Assembly (NCBI GenBank): GCA_963762825.1
Contig: CAVXLZ010000002.1
Coordinates: 744,001-808,000, forward strand
Reading direction: 5' to 3'
Length of the DNA: 64,000 nt
Origin: Miltoncostaea sp963762825
Lineage (GTDB): Bacteria; Actinomycetota; Thermoleophilia; Miltoncostaeales; Miltoncostaeaceae
The position numbers and the translations under genes were made by a program. The notes beneath the pieces were generated by a model. That model worked only from the letters and a program-made list of their open reading frames with translations, was not told the origin of the DNA and made no database searches. How positions within the stretch are numbered: position 1 is the first letter of the stretch; each line of letters opens with the position of its first letter. This document shows, piece by piece, positions 8,130-18,268 of the stretch.

Positions 8130-8596
8130 GCGAGGTAGGGGCCACCATCGAGGCGGCGGTCGCCGGGTCGGTCGTCGAGGAGATCTCCCACGCCGGTGAG
8201 CTCACCGTCGAGATCGCGCGCGAGCGCATCCTCGAGGTGGCCCGCTTCGTGAAGGGCGCGCCCCTGGCCTACGTGCTCCTCTCGGACGTGAGCTGCGCCG
8301 ACATCCCCGAGCACCCCGGGCGGTTCCGGGTGGCGTACCACCTCTTCTCGCTGGAAACCGGGTCGCGGCTGCGGCTGCGGGTCTGGGCGGGCGAGGAGCC
8401 CGAGGTCGAGTCGGTGACCGGCGTCTGGGCCACCGCCAACTGGCACGAGCGCGAGGTCTACGACATGTTCGGCGTGCGCTTCCGCAACCACCCCGACCTT
8501 GCGCGCATCCTGATGCCGCTCGACTGGGAGGGCCACCCGCTGCGACGCGACTACCCGCTCGGCGGCGAAGAGGTCCAGTTCACCGATGCGGTCTGA
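8126..8596 (+). CDS. nuoC: NADH-quinone oxidoreductase subunit C
   Basis: 156 residues, ATG overlapping the nuoB stop. The conserved 30-kDa-subunit signature is present: NWHEREVYDMFGVRFRNHPD followed by RILMPLDWEGHPLRRDYPL. NuoC is a structural subunit of the peripheral arm near the quinone site and is separate from NuoD here, unlike the enterobacterial NuoCD fusion. The N-terminal 50 residues are variable. Confidence 0.95.
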   Translation: MSEVGATIEAAVAGSVVEEISHAGELTVEIARERILEVARFVKGAPLAYVLLSDVSCADIPEHPGRFRVAYHLFSLETGSRLRLRVWAGEEPEVESVTGVWATANWHEREVYDMFGVRFRNHPDLARILMPLDWEGHPLRRDYPLGGEEVQFTDAV

Positions 8597-8605
8597 GGTG
8601 AGGGC

Positions 8606-9952
8606 GTGAGCACCGACATCGGAGACGGCATCCCGGCGGCCGAGGAGGCTCGCGAGGCCCTCGAGGCGGCGCGTCGCGAGGGCCGCGAGCTCACCGAGAC
8701 CGAGCGTGCGATCGCCGGAGCCGAGGCCGTGACGCCGCAGGAGGCCCTTGCGAGCATCGAGGCGGCCACCGAGCAGACGCCCGGATCGCGCCAGCCGATG
8801 ATCATCAACCTCGGGCCGCAGCACCCCTCCACCCACGGCGTGCTGCGCCTGGTGACCGAGCTCGACGGCGAGGTCATCCGCGACCTGCACCCGGTGATCG
8901 GGTACCTGCACACCGGCATCGAGAAGCAGTGCGAGAACAAGACCTACTGGCAGGCGATCACGCTCGTCACGCGGATGGACTACCTCGCCTCGTACTTCAA
9001 CATCCACGCCTACACGATGGCGGTGGAGAAGCTCCTCGGCCTCGAGGTGCCCGACCGCGCCCAGTACCTGCGCGTGATCATGTGCGAGCTCAACCGCATC
9101 ACCAGCCACCTGGTGTGGCTCGGCACGAGCGGGCTCGAGCTCGGTGCGATCACCGTCTTCTTCTACTCGTACCGCGAACGCGAGAAAGCCCTCGACCTCG
9201 GCGAGATGATCGCCGGCGAGCGGATGAACACCCGCTTCTTCCAGGTGGGCGGCTGCGCCGACGACATGCCCGCGGGCTTCGAGGCCCGCCTGCGCACGTT
9301 CGTGGACGAGATGCCCGCACGTATCGACGAGTACGAGGACCTGCTCTCGGCCAACCCGATCTGGGTCGACCGCACCCGCGGCGTCGGAACCCTCCCGGCC
9401 GACCAGCTGATCGATCTCGGCGTCACCGGCCCCGCCCTCCGTGCCGCCGGGGTGGACCTCGACCTGCGCAAGACCAACCCCTACTCGGGCTACGAGCACT
9501 TCGACTTCCAGGTGCCGCTCGGCGTGAACGGCGACTCGTACGACCGCTACACCGTGCGCCTGCGGGAGATGCGCGAGTCGGTGAGGATCATCGGCCAGGC
9601 GCTCGACGGCATGCCCGAGGGGAGCCACATCGCCGACGACCGAAAGGTCGTGCTGCCCCCGCGCGGCGAGCTCTCGACCTCGATGGAGGCCCTGATCCAC
9701 CACTTCAAGCTGGTGACCGAGGGCTTTCCCGTTCCCGCGGGCGAGGCCTACTCGGCCGTCGAGAGCCCTCGCGGCGAGCTCGGCTGCTACGTGGTCGCCG
9801 ACGGCTCGCCCAAGCCGCGCCGGGTGCACATGCGCGACCCCAGCTTCGTGAACCTGCAGGCGCTGCGGCCGATGGCCAAGGGCGCCTATCTGGCCGACCT
9901 GATCACGATGATCGGATCGCTCGACAACGTGATGGGGGGCGTTGACCGATGA
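8606..9952 (+). CDS. nuoD: NADH-quinone oxidoreductase subunit D
   Basis: 448 residues from a GTG 9 bases after nuoC. The conserved domain begins at residue ~65 with MIINLGPQHPSTHGVLR, containing the histidine that helps bind quinone; GYLHTGIEK, the central MNTRFFQVGG and the C-terminal RDPSFVNLQAL are also present. NuoD forms the quinone chamber with NuoB. The first ~64 residues are an unusual acidic and Ala-rich helical extension (EEAREALEAARREGRELTET); most homologues start within about 20 residues of the GPQHPS motif. nuoE overlaps by 4 bases. Confidence 0.95.
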   Translation: MSTDIGDGIPAAEEAREALEAARREGRELTETERAIAGAEAVTPQEALASIEAATEQTPGSRQPMIINLGPQHPSTHGVLRLVTELDGEVIRDLHPVIGYLHTGIEKQCENKTYWQAITLVTRMDYLASYFNIHAYTMAVEKLLGLEVPDRAQYLRVIMCELNRITSHLVWLGTSGLELGAITVFFYSYREREKALDLGEMIAGERMNTRFFQVGGCADDMPAGFEARLRTFVDEMPARIDEYEDLLSANPIWVDRTRGVGTLPADQLIDLGVTGPALRAAGVDLDLRKTNPYSGYEHFDFQVPLGVNGDSYDRYTVRLREMRESVRIIGQALDGMPEGSHIADDRKVVLPPRGELSTSMEALIHHFKLVTEGFPVPAGEAYSAVESPRGELGCYVVADGSPKPRRVHMRDPSFVNLQALRPMAKGAYLADLITMIGSLDNVMGGVDR

Positions 9953-10405
9953 ATGCTTCCGAGATCTCCGAGCACATCGAGCCGATCCGCCACGAGTACG
10001 CCGAGGGGCGCTCGCTCATCCTGCCCGCCCTGAAGTACGCGCAGACCGAGAAGGGCCATGTCACCCGGGAGGATCTCGAGGCCGTGGCCGAGGCCACCGG
10101 CTTCACGGCGGCCTACGTGGAGAGCGTCGCCTCGTTCTACGACCGGATCTACCTTGAACCCACCGGGCAGCGTGTCGTGTCGGTGTGCGTGACCCTCTCG
10201 TGCATGCTGCGCGGATCCGACGAGCTGATGGAGCGCATCTGCGATGAAGCAGGCGTCTCCCACCATGGCGGCACCAGCGCGGACGGGATGATCACCGTCC
10301 AGGAGGCCCAGTGCCTGGGCTACTGCGACAAGGCACCCTGCGTCCAGGTGGACGCGGAGGAGACCCGCGGGCCGATGAGCCTCGACGACGCCGACCCGCT
10401 CGTGG

Positions 10406-11750
<1,345 letters not shown>

Positions 11751-11758
<8 letters not shown>

Positions 11759-14042
11759 TTATGCGCCCGTGGACCTGACCGCCGAGGATCAGGTGGAGTT
11801 CGAGCTGAACGGCGTCCGCGTGACCGCCCCCGCCGGGACGATGCTGGTTGATGCCGCCTACGCGCATCGCGTGGAGGTGCCGATCTTCTGTTACGAACCG
11901 CGGCTCGGAGCGGCCATCGGGGCATGCCGCATGTGCCTGGTGGAGATCGAGGGCATGCGCGGGCTGCAGACCGCCTGCAGCACTCCGGTCCAGCCCGACA
12001 TGGTGGTGCGCACCAACTCGGAAATCGCCAAGGACGGACAGGACGGCGTGCTCGAGTTCCTGCTCGAGAACCACCCCCTCGACTGCCCGGTGTGCGACAA
12101 GGGCGGCGAGTGCCCGCTGCAGGACCGCACCTTCCGCTTCGGGCCGGGCCGCACCCGCTTCGTCGAGGCCAAGCGCCACTTCCCCAAGCCGCTGGACCTC
12201 TCGTCGGTGATCGCCCTCGACCGCGAGCGCTGCATCTCCTGCTACCGCTGCGTGCGCTTCAGCCAGGATGTGGCCGAGGACGGGGCGCTCGTCATGGAGC
12301 AGCGCGGCGCCGCGGCGGAGATCGCAACGCTCACCGGAGATCAGTACCAGGGCCGCTTCACCGGCAACGTGATCGACATCTGCCCGGTGGGCGCCCTCAC
12401 GAGCATTCCCTACCGCTTCACGGCCCGGCCCTGGGATGTCTCCAACACGCCGTCGGTCTGCGGTCACGACGCCACCGGGACCAACGTGGAGCTGACCCTC
12501 CGCGAGGGGAACGTGGCCCGCGTCACGGCGCGCCCCGACCCCAACTACGCGGTCGAGGAGGGCTGGCTGTCGGATCTCAGCCGCTTCGCCTACACCGGCA
12601 ACCGCACCGCCGGCCGCCTGGGCTCCCCGCTCATCCGGGACGAGGGGCGGGTCAAGGAGACCAGCCTCGACGAGGCGGTCGACGCCGCCGCCCTGGTGCT
12701 CGGCCGCGGCGGTCGGATCGGGATCCTCGTAGGCCCCACGGCCACCGTGGAGGAGGGCTTCATCGCCCAGGAGCTCGCCCGCACCGCCCTCGGCGGCGCG
12801 AAGATCCAGCGTCTCGGCGTCCCCGGCGCGGGCCTCGAGGCGATCCGCTCCCAGCCCCCGGCGCAGCTCGGCGACCTCGACGACGCCGATCTGATCGTCA
12901 TCGTGGGCGGCGATCCCGCCAACCAGCAGTCGATCGTGGAGCTGAGGGCGCGCAAGGCGCGCCGCCGCGGAGCGCGCATCGTGACGGTCGGCCCGCGACC
13001 GCACGCCCTGGAGACCCTGGACACGGCTGTCCGCTCCGAGCCGGGCCGCCTGGCGGCTGCGCTCGAGGCGTTGGAGCTGCCCGAGGCCGACCGGACGATC
13101 GTGCTCTGGGACGAGGTCGACCTGGCCGCGGAGCCCGACGCTGCCGCCGTGCTGGCTCGCCTCGTCGGGGGGCGCGACGCCGCTCAGATCGAGCTGGGTG
13201 CCGACGTCAACGGCGCCGGCCTGCGCGCCCTCGGCCTCGGCGCGCACGAGGTGCTCGACGCCGCCTCCGCCGGCGAGATCGACTGCCTGCTGACGATCCA
13301 CGCCGACCCCCTCGACGGCCCCGGGGGCGCCGCTTGGGGGTGGGCCCTCGGGCGGGTGCCCGCCCGGGTCGCGATCGCCGCCTTCTCGTCGGCGATCACC
13401 GACGCCTCCACGGTCGTGCTCCCAGCCGCGACCCACTACGAGACCGACGGCGTCTACGTGGCCATGACCGGCCGTGCCCAGCGCCTGCGCCCCGGCGCCG
13501 CGACCCCCGACGGCGCCGCCCCCGGCTGGGAGCTGCTGATCGCCCTCGCCCACCGCCTCGGCGCACCACCGCCCTACCGCAGCGCGGCCCGGGCCTTCGC
13601 TGCGGCGGCAGGATCGCGCCCCGCGCTCGCAGGGCTCGACTACGACGGCATCGGGCTTCTCGGAGCCCCGATCGCGGCTGTCGCACCGGTTTCGCCCAAC
13701 GGCGCCAACGGGCCCCGCGCGGCCGAGGGCGACGGGCTCCCCCTGGTGAGCACGGTGCGCATCTTCGGCAACGTGGCCGCCCACCGGGCCGAAGCGCTGG
13801 CGAGCGTGCGCACCGGAGCCGAACTGGTGTTGAACCCGCGAGAGGGCGAGCGCCTCGGCGTGGCCGATGGCGGCCGGGCGCGCCTGCGCTCGCCCCACGG
13901 CGAGTGCACCCTTCCCGTGCGCTTGGCCGATGATCATCCAGAGGGCGCCGCATTCGTCGCCGCGGGGGTCCCCGGGGCCGGCGTGGAGCGCCTGATGCCG
14001 CCCGACCGCGGGCCGGTGCGCGTCGAGATCGGCTCCGCGTAG
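11751..14042 (+). CDS. nuoG: NADH-quinone oxidoreductase subunit G
   Basis: 763 residues from a GTG overlapping nuoF. The N-terminus carries the [2Fe-2S] N1b ligands (CYEPRLGAAIGACRMC, then a Cys in TACSTP), the His/Cys N5 motif (HPLDCPVCDKGGEC) and the N4 motif (CISCYRC, later ICPVGAL). A degenerate molybdopterin-oxidoreductase domain fills the rest. At the place of the optional N7 cluster the sequence reads PSVCGHDATGTN, and downstream LSDLSRFAY, so three of the four N7 cysteines are gone and that cluster cannot form. The C-terminal ~60 residues form the usual beta-rich cap. nuoH overlaps the stop by one base. Confidence 0.93.
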
Positions 14043-15034
14043 TGGACGAGAGCTTCCTCGTCATCCTGATCAAGGCGGCCGTGGTCGTCTTCGTCCTGAT
14101 CACCGCCTTCGCCTACACGCTGCTGTGGGAGCGCAAGCTGATCGGCCGCTTCCAGGCGCGCTACGGCCCCAACCGCGCCGGGCCGATCGGCTATCTGCAG
14201 CCGCTCGCCGACGTTGTGAAGCTGATCTTCAAGGAGGACTTCGTCCCGCGGGGCGCCAACCGTTTCCTGTTCCAGATCGCGCCGATGATCTCGGTCTTCG
14301 CCGCCGTCGCGGCCGTCGCCGTGATCCCCTTCGGAGACCCGATCGAGGTCTTCGGCCACAACGTGAACCTGGTGGGCGCCGATCTGAACATCGGCGTCCT
14401 CTTCCTCTTCGCCCTGAGCGGACTCGGCTTCTACGGCCTGATCCTCGGTGGGTGGGCCAGCGGCAACAAGTACAGCCTGCTCGGCGCCGCGCGCACCGCC
14501 GCCCAGCTCGTCTCCTACGAGGTGGCGATGGGCCTGTCGATCATCGGCGTCGTGATGATGGCGCAGAGCCTCTCGCTGGTCGACATCGTCAACGCCCAGC
14601 GCGACACGGCCTGGTACATCCTCTTCCAGCCGCTCGGCTTCCTGATCTTCCTCGTGGCGGCGGTGGCCGAGACCAACCGCGCGCCGTTCGACATGCCCGA
14701 GGCCGAGTCGGAGCTGGTGGCCGGGTACCACACCGAGTACGGCGGCCTGAAGTTCGCCATGTTCTTCCTGGCCGAGTACATCAACATGATCATCATCTCG
14801 GCGCTCGGCGCGACCCTGTTCCTGGGCGGCTTCGCCGGCCCGTTCCTGCCCGGGGTCGTGTGGCTCGCCATCAAGGTCGTCGTGCTCCTGTTCCTGTTCA
14901 TCTGGCTGCGCGCCACGTTGCCGCGGCTGCGCTACGACCGCCTGATGAAGCTCGGCTGGAAGGTGCTCCTGCCCCTGGCCACGCTCAACCTCGTGGTGAC
15001 GGCCATCGTCGTCGCGCTCGGATTCGCGAACTAG
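14042..15034 (+). CDS. nuoH: NADH-quinone oxidoreductase subunit H
   Basis: 330 residues, eight or nine membrane helices, starting at a GTG that shares one base with the nuoG stop. Conserved stretches are GRFQARYGPNRAGPIGYLQPLADVVKL, the acidic quinone-channel loop AETNRAPFDMPEAESELVAGYHTEY, and ERK in LLWERKLIG. NuoH couples quinone reduction to the proton-pumping membrane arm. nuoI starts 8 bases downstream. Confidence 0.96.
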   Translation: MDESFLVILIKAAVVVFVLITAFAYTLLWERKLIGRFQARYGPNRAGPIGYLQPLADVVKLIFKEDFVPRGANRFLFQIAPMISVFAAVAAVAVIPFGDPIEVFGHNVNLVGADLNIGVLFLFALSGLGFYGLILGGWASGNKYSLLGAARTAAQLVSYEVAMGLSIIGVVMMAQSLSLVDIVNAQRDTAWYILFQPLGFLIFLVAAVAETNRAPFDMPEAESELVAGYHTEYGGLKFAMFFLAEYINMIIISALGATLFLGGFAGPFLPGVVWLAIKVVVLLFLFIWLRATLPRLRYDRLMKLGWKVLLPLATLNLVVTAIVVALGFAN

Positions 15035-15042
15035 GACGCCGC

Positions 15043-15501
15043 ATGGGAATCGACGACTCACTCAAGGGCTTCGCGGTCACGTTCCGCCAGATGCTCCGCA
15101 AGCCGGAGACGATCGGCTACCCCGAGAACAAGACGCCCGGTGTTCCCGCGCTTCCGCGGACGCCACCGGCTGTGGACTCACGAGAACGGCCTCGAGAAGT
15201 GCGTCGGCTGCTCGCTGTGCGTGGCGGCCTGCCCGGCCGACTGCATCCGGGTCGTCGCCGAGGAGAACACGCCCGAGAACCGGGTCTCGCTCGGGTGAGC
15301 GCTACGCGCGCATCTACGAGATCAACATGGCCCGCTGCATCTTCTGCGGCTACTGCGAGGTCGCCTGCCCGTTCGACGCGATCACGCTCGAGAACGAGTA
15401 CGAGATGTCCGAGCGCACCCGCGGCGACCTGCTCTACGACAAGGAGATGCTCCTCGCGCCCGCACCCGAAGCCCGTCCCCGTCCGCGTCGAGGTTCCGTA
15501 G
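15043..15501 (+). pseudogene. nuoI: NADH-quinone oxidoreductase subunit I, interrupted by three apparent +1 frameshifts
   Basis: The start (MGIDDSLKGFAVTFRQMLRKPETIGYP) and the stop at 15499-15501 are in the same frame, but the conserved protein is readable only by dropping one base at each of three places: near 15138-15140 (cccgg), 15293-15295 (cgggt) and 15467-15468 (cccga). Corrected in this way, both [4Fe-4S] motifs appear (CVGCSLCVAACPADC and CIFCGYCEVACP, clusters N6a and N6b) and the end reads APAPKPVPVRVEVP. Without correction the second frame ends in TGA 15296-15298 and the third frame runs on into nuoJ. The neighbours on both sides are intact. Sequencing or assembly errors are the simplest reason; a real pseudogene would disable complex I. 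Confidence 0.85.
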
Positions 15502-15512
15502 GGTGCCGAGCC

Positions 15513-16037
15513 GTGGGTGAGAGAATCGTGTTCACGATCGCCGCCGCCTCCGCGCTCGCGTCGGGGACGATGGTCGTGACGCTGAAGGGCCCCTTCCGGG
15601 CCACGGTCGCCCTCATCGGCACGCTCCTGTCGGTGGCGGTGCTCTTCCTTCTGCTCGCGGCCCCTTTCGTGGCCGCGATCCAGGTGATCGTCTACGCCGG
15701 CGCCATCGTGGTGCTCTTCCTCTTCGTGATCGCGTACCTGGGCGAGCGACCCATAGCGGAGATCGGCGATCGGCTCTCCCGGTTCCAGGCCTTCGCCTGG
15801 CTCGCGGTGATCGGGGTCGGGATCCAGGGCGTGATCGTGCTCACCAACAGCCGGTTGCCGGGCCTGCGCGACGATCCGAGATCCGTCGATGACATCGGCA
15901 GCCCGGAGGCGATCGGCCGCTCCTTCATCGACTCCTACATCGTGCCGTTCGAGGCGACCTCGCTCGCCCTGCTCGTGGCCGCGGTCGGCGCCGTGATGCT
16001 CGCGAAGCGCGCCGTCAAGTCGGAGGGCGGGCGATGA
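15513..16037 (+). CDS. nuoJ: NADH-quinone oxidoreductase subunit J
   Basis: 174 residues from GTG 15513 (VGERIVFTIAAASALASG). Five membrane helices. The stretch VIVYAGAIVVLFLFVIAYLG is the conserved NuoJ TM3, the helix with the pi-bulge that moves during turnover. An upstream ATG at 15327 in the same frame belongs to the shifted 3' part of nuoI and is not the start. It overlaps nuoK by 4 bases. Confidence 0.92.
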   Translation: MGERIVFTIAAASALASGTMVVTLKGPFRATVALIGTLLSVAVLFLLLAAPFVAAIQVIVYAGAIVVLFLFVIAYLGERPIAEIGDRLSRFQAFAWLAVIGVGIQGVIVLTNSRLPGLRDDPRSVDDIGSPEAIGRSFIDSYIVPFEATSLALLVAAVGAVMLAKRAVKSEGGR

Positions 16038-16348
16038 CCCACGAAGGCGTGCCCCTCGCGCTCTACCTCGCGGTCTCCGGTGGCCTCTTCCTCCTCGGCC
16101 TGCTGGGCGTCCTCACCCGGCGCAACCCACTCCTGCTCTTCTTGGCGGTTGAGCTCCTGCTGAACTCGGCGAACCTGGCCCTGGTGGGCTTCAGCCGCTA
16201 CTGGAACGTCACCGACGGCCACGTGTTCGCCCTCGTGGTGATGGTCGTCGCCGCCGCGGAGGTCGTCATCGGCCTCGGTCTCGTGGTCGCCGTCTTCCGC
16301 CAGCGCCTCGCGCTGGACGTCGATCAGATGTCCTCGATGAAGGGCTAG
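16034..16348 (+). CDS. nuoK: NADH-quinone oxidoreductase subunit K
   Basis: 104 residues, three membrane helices. The two conserved membrane glutamates used in proton transfer are present in LAVELLLNSANLALVGFSR (helix 2) and in AAAEVVIGLGLVVA (helix 3). It overlaps nuoJ; nuoL follows after 12 bases. Confidence 0.96.
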   Translation: MTHEGVPLALYLAVSGGLFLLGLLGVLTRRNPLLLFLAVELLLNSANLALVGFSRYWNVTDGHVFALVVMVVAAAEVVIGLGLVVAVFRQRLALDVDQMSSMKG

Positions 16349-16360
16349 GAAGACCCCACC

Positions 16361-18268
16361 TTGATCTCCGTCCTCGCCTGGCTGGTCCTCGCCCTCCCCC
16401 TGCTCGGTTGCGTGGTGCTCGCGCTGTGGCCGGGCGAGCCCGAGCGGCGCATCACGCGCGCGATCGGCGTGGGGCTGCCCGCCACCTCGTTCCTGCTCAC
16501 GGTGATCATCTTCGCCACCCTCCTCGGCCGCGAGGCCGACGACCGCCGCGAGATCGCGACCCTCTGGAACTGGGTCGAGAGCAGCGGCCTCTCGATCGAC
16601 CTGGCGCTCCAGATCGACACGCTCTCCGTGCTGATGATGCTGGTCATCACCGGGGTCGGCTCGCTGATCGTCCTCTACTCGACCGAGTACATGGAGCACG
16701 ACCGCGACTACCGGCGCTTCTTCGCCGAGATGAGCTTCTTCCTGTTCGCGATGCTGCTCCTGGTCGAGGCGGCGAACTTCTTCTTCCTGATCGTCGGCTG
16801 GGGGCTCGTCGGCCTGGCCTCGTACCTGCTGATCGGCTTCTACTACGACCGCCCTTCGGCCGTGGCCGCCGCGAAGAAGGCCTTCGTGGTGAACGTGATC
16901 GGCGACATCGGCATGGTGCTCGCGGCCTTTCTGCTGGTGCGCGAGCTCGGCACGCTCGACTACGGCGAGGTCTTCGCGGCCGCACCCGGCGAGATCGGGA
17001 TGGACACCGGCGTGGCCACCGCGATCGCGCTGCTCCTGTTCGTCGGCGCCGCCGCCAAGAGCGCGCAGATCCCCCTCCACACATGGCTCCCCGACGCGAT
17101 GGAGGGCCCGACCCCGGTCAGCGCGCTCATCCACGCGGCCACCATGGTCACGGCCGGCGTCTACATGATCGTGCGCTGCAACGTGCTCTACGAGCTGGCG
17201 CCGATCGCCGGTGACATCGTGGCCGTGACCGGCGCGGCGACCCTCCTGATGGCCGCGACGATCGCCCTGGTGCAGGAGGACATCAAGAGGGTGCTCGCCT
17301 GGAGCACCGTCAGCCAGATCGGCTACATGATCATGGGTGCGGGGCTCGGCGCGTACGACAGCTCCATGTTCCACTTCCTGACGCACGCCTTCTTCAAGGC
17401 GCTGCTGTTCCTCGCCGTGGGCATCGCGATCCACGCCCTGGCGGGCGAGCAGAGCCTCGACCGGATGGGCGGGCTGCGCCACCACCTTCGGCTGACCCAC
17501 GTCGCGGTGCTCGTCGGCTGCCTGGCGATCGCCGGCATCCCACCCTTCTCGGGCTTCTTCAGCAAGGACGAGATCCTCGCGACGGCCATCGACGCCGGGA
17601 CTCTCGGGGTGGTGCTCGCCATCGTCGGCATCGTCGGTGCCGGGATCACCGCCTTCTACATGTTCCGGCTCTTCTTCAGGGCCTTCTGGGGGCCCGAGCC
17701 CGATGGCGGCTACGCGCACGCGCCGCACAACCCGCGGTGGACCATGTCGGCGCCGGTCACCGTCCTCGCCGTGCTCGCCACCGTCGGCGGCCTCATCCAG
17801 ATCCCCGGGGTCTGGCACCTCCTGCGGGACTGGCTGGAGCCGGCGCTGCTGGCCGATCCCGGGCTCGAGGCCACCACCGGCGCGGAGATCATCGTCATCG
17901 TGGCGAGCGAGGCGCTCGCGATCGCGGCGATCGCGCTCGCCTACTGGATCTTCGTGGCCGACCCCGAGCGCCGTCTGCGCCTCGCCGGCTCCGCCCCGGG
18001 CGTTCGCGCGCTCCTGGCCGATCAGTACCGGTTCGACGAAGCCTACGAGGAGGCGGTCGTGCAGCCCGGCCGCGACCTCGGTGACGTGCTGAGCGGCGGT
18101 GTGGAGCGCTACGGCGTGCAGGGGACCCTCGAGGGCGTCGTGAGAGGGGTGCTCGACACCGGGCGTGGCCTGCGGGCCGTCCAGACCGGGCTGGTCCGCT
18201 CGTACGTCTTGGCCATGATCGCCGGCCTCGTGGCCGTCGGGGTCATCTTCTCGCTGGCGATGCGCTGA
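16361..18268 (+). CDS. nuoL: NADH-quinone oxidoreductase subunit L (antiporter-like)
   Basis: 635 residues from a TTG preceded by AGGAAG. It has an antiporter-like core with the conserved stretches STEYMEHDRDYRRFFAEMSFF, AAAKSAQIPLHTWLPDAMEGPTPVSALIHAATMV and STVSQIGYMIMGAG, including the channel lysines and histidines. The C-terminal third holds the long lateral helix and final anchor. It pumps protons at the distal end of the membrane arm. The ATG of nuoM shares the last base of its stop. Confidence 0.95.
   Translation: MISVLAWLVLALPLLGCVVLALWPGEPERRITRAIGVGLPATSFLLTVIIFATLLGREADDRREIATLWNWVESSGLSIDLALQIDTLSVLMMLVITGVGSLIVLYSTEYMEHDRDYRRFFAEMSFFLFAMLLLVEAANFFFLIVGWGLVGLASYLLIGFYYDRPSAVAAAKKAFVVNVIGDIGMVLAAFLLVRELGTLDYGEVFAAAPGEIGMDTGVATAIALLLFVGAAAKSAQIPLHTWLPDAMEGPTPVSALIHAATMVTAGVYMIVRCNVLYELAPIAGDIVAVTGAATLLMAATIALVQEDIKRVLAWSTVSQIGYMIMGAGLGAYDSSMFHFLTHAFFKALLFLAVGIAIHALAGEQSLDRMGGLRHHLRLTHVAVLVGCLAIAGIPPFSGFFSKDEILATAIDAGTLGVVLAIVGIVGAGITAFYMFRLFFRAFWGPEPDGGYAHAPHNPRWTMSAPVTVLAVLATVGGLIQIPGVWHLLRDWLEPALLADPGLEATTGAEIIVIVASEALAIAAIALAYWIFVADPERRLRLAGSAPGVRALLADQYRFDEAYEEAVVQPGRDLGDVLSGGVERYGVQGTLEGVVRGVLDTGRGLRAVQTGLVRSYVLAMIAGLVAVGVIFSLAMR

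Noticed and set aside
15043..15501. Programmed ribosomal frameshifting in nuoI
   Set aside because: Three separate +1 events would be needed, and I see no slippery-site/stop combination or stimulatory structure common to all; error or decay is simpler.
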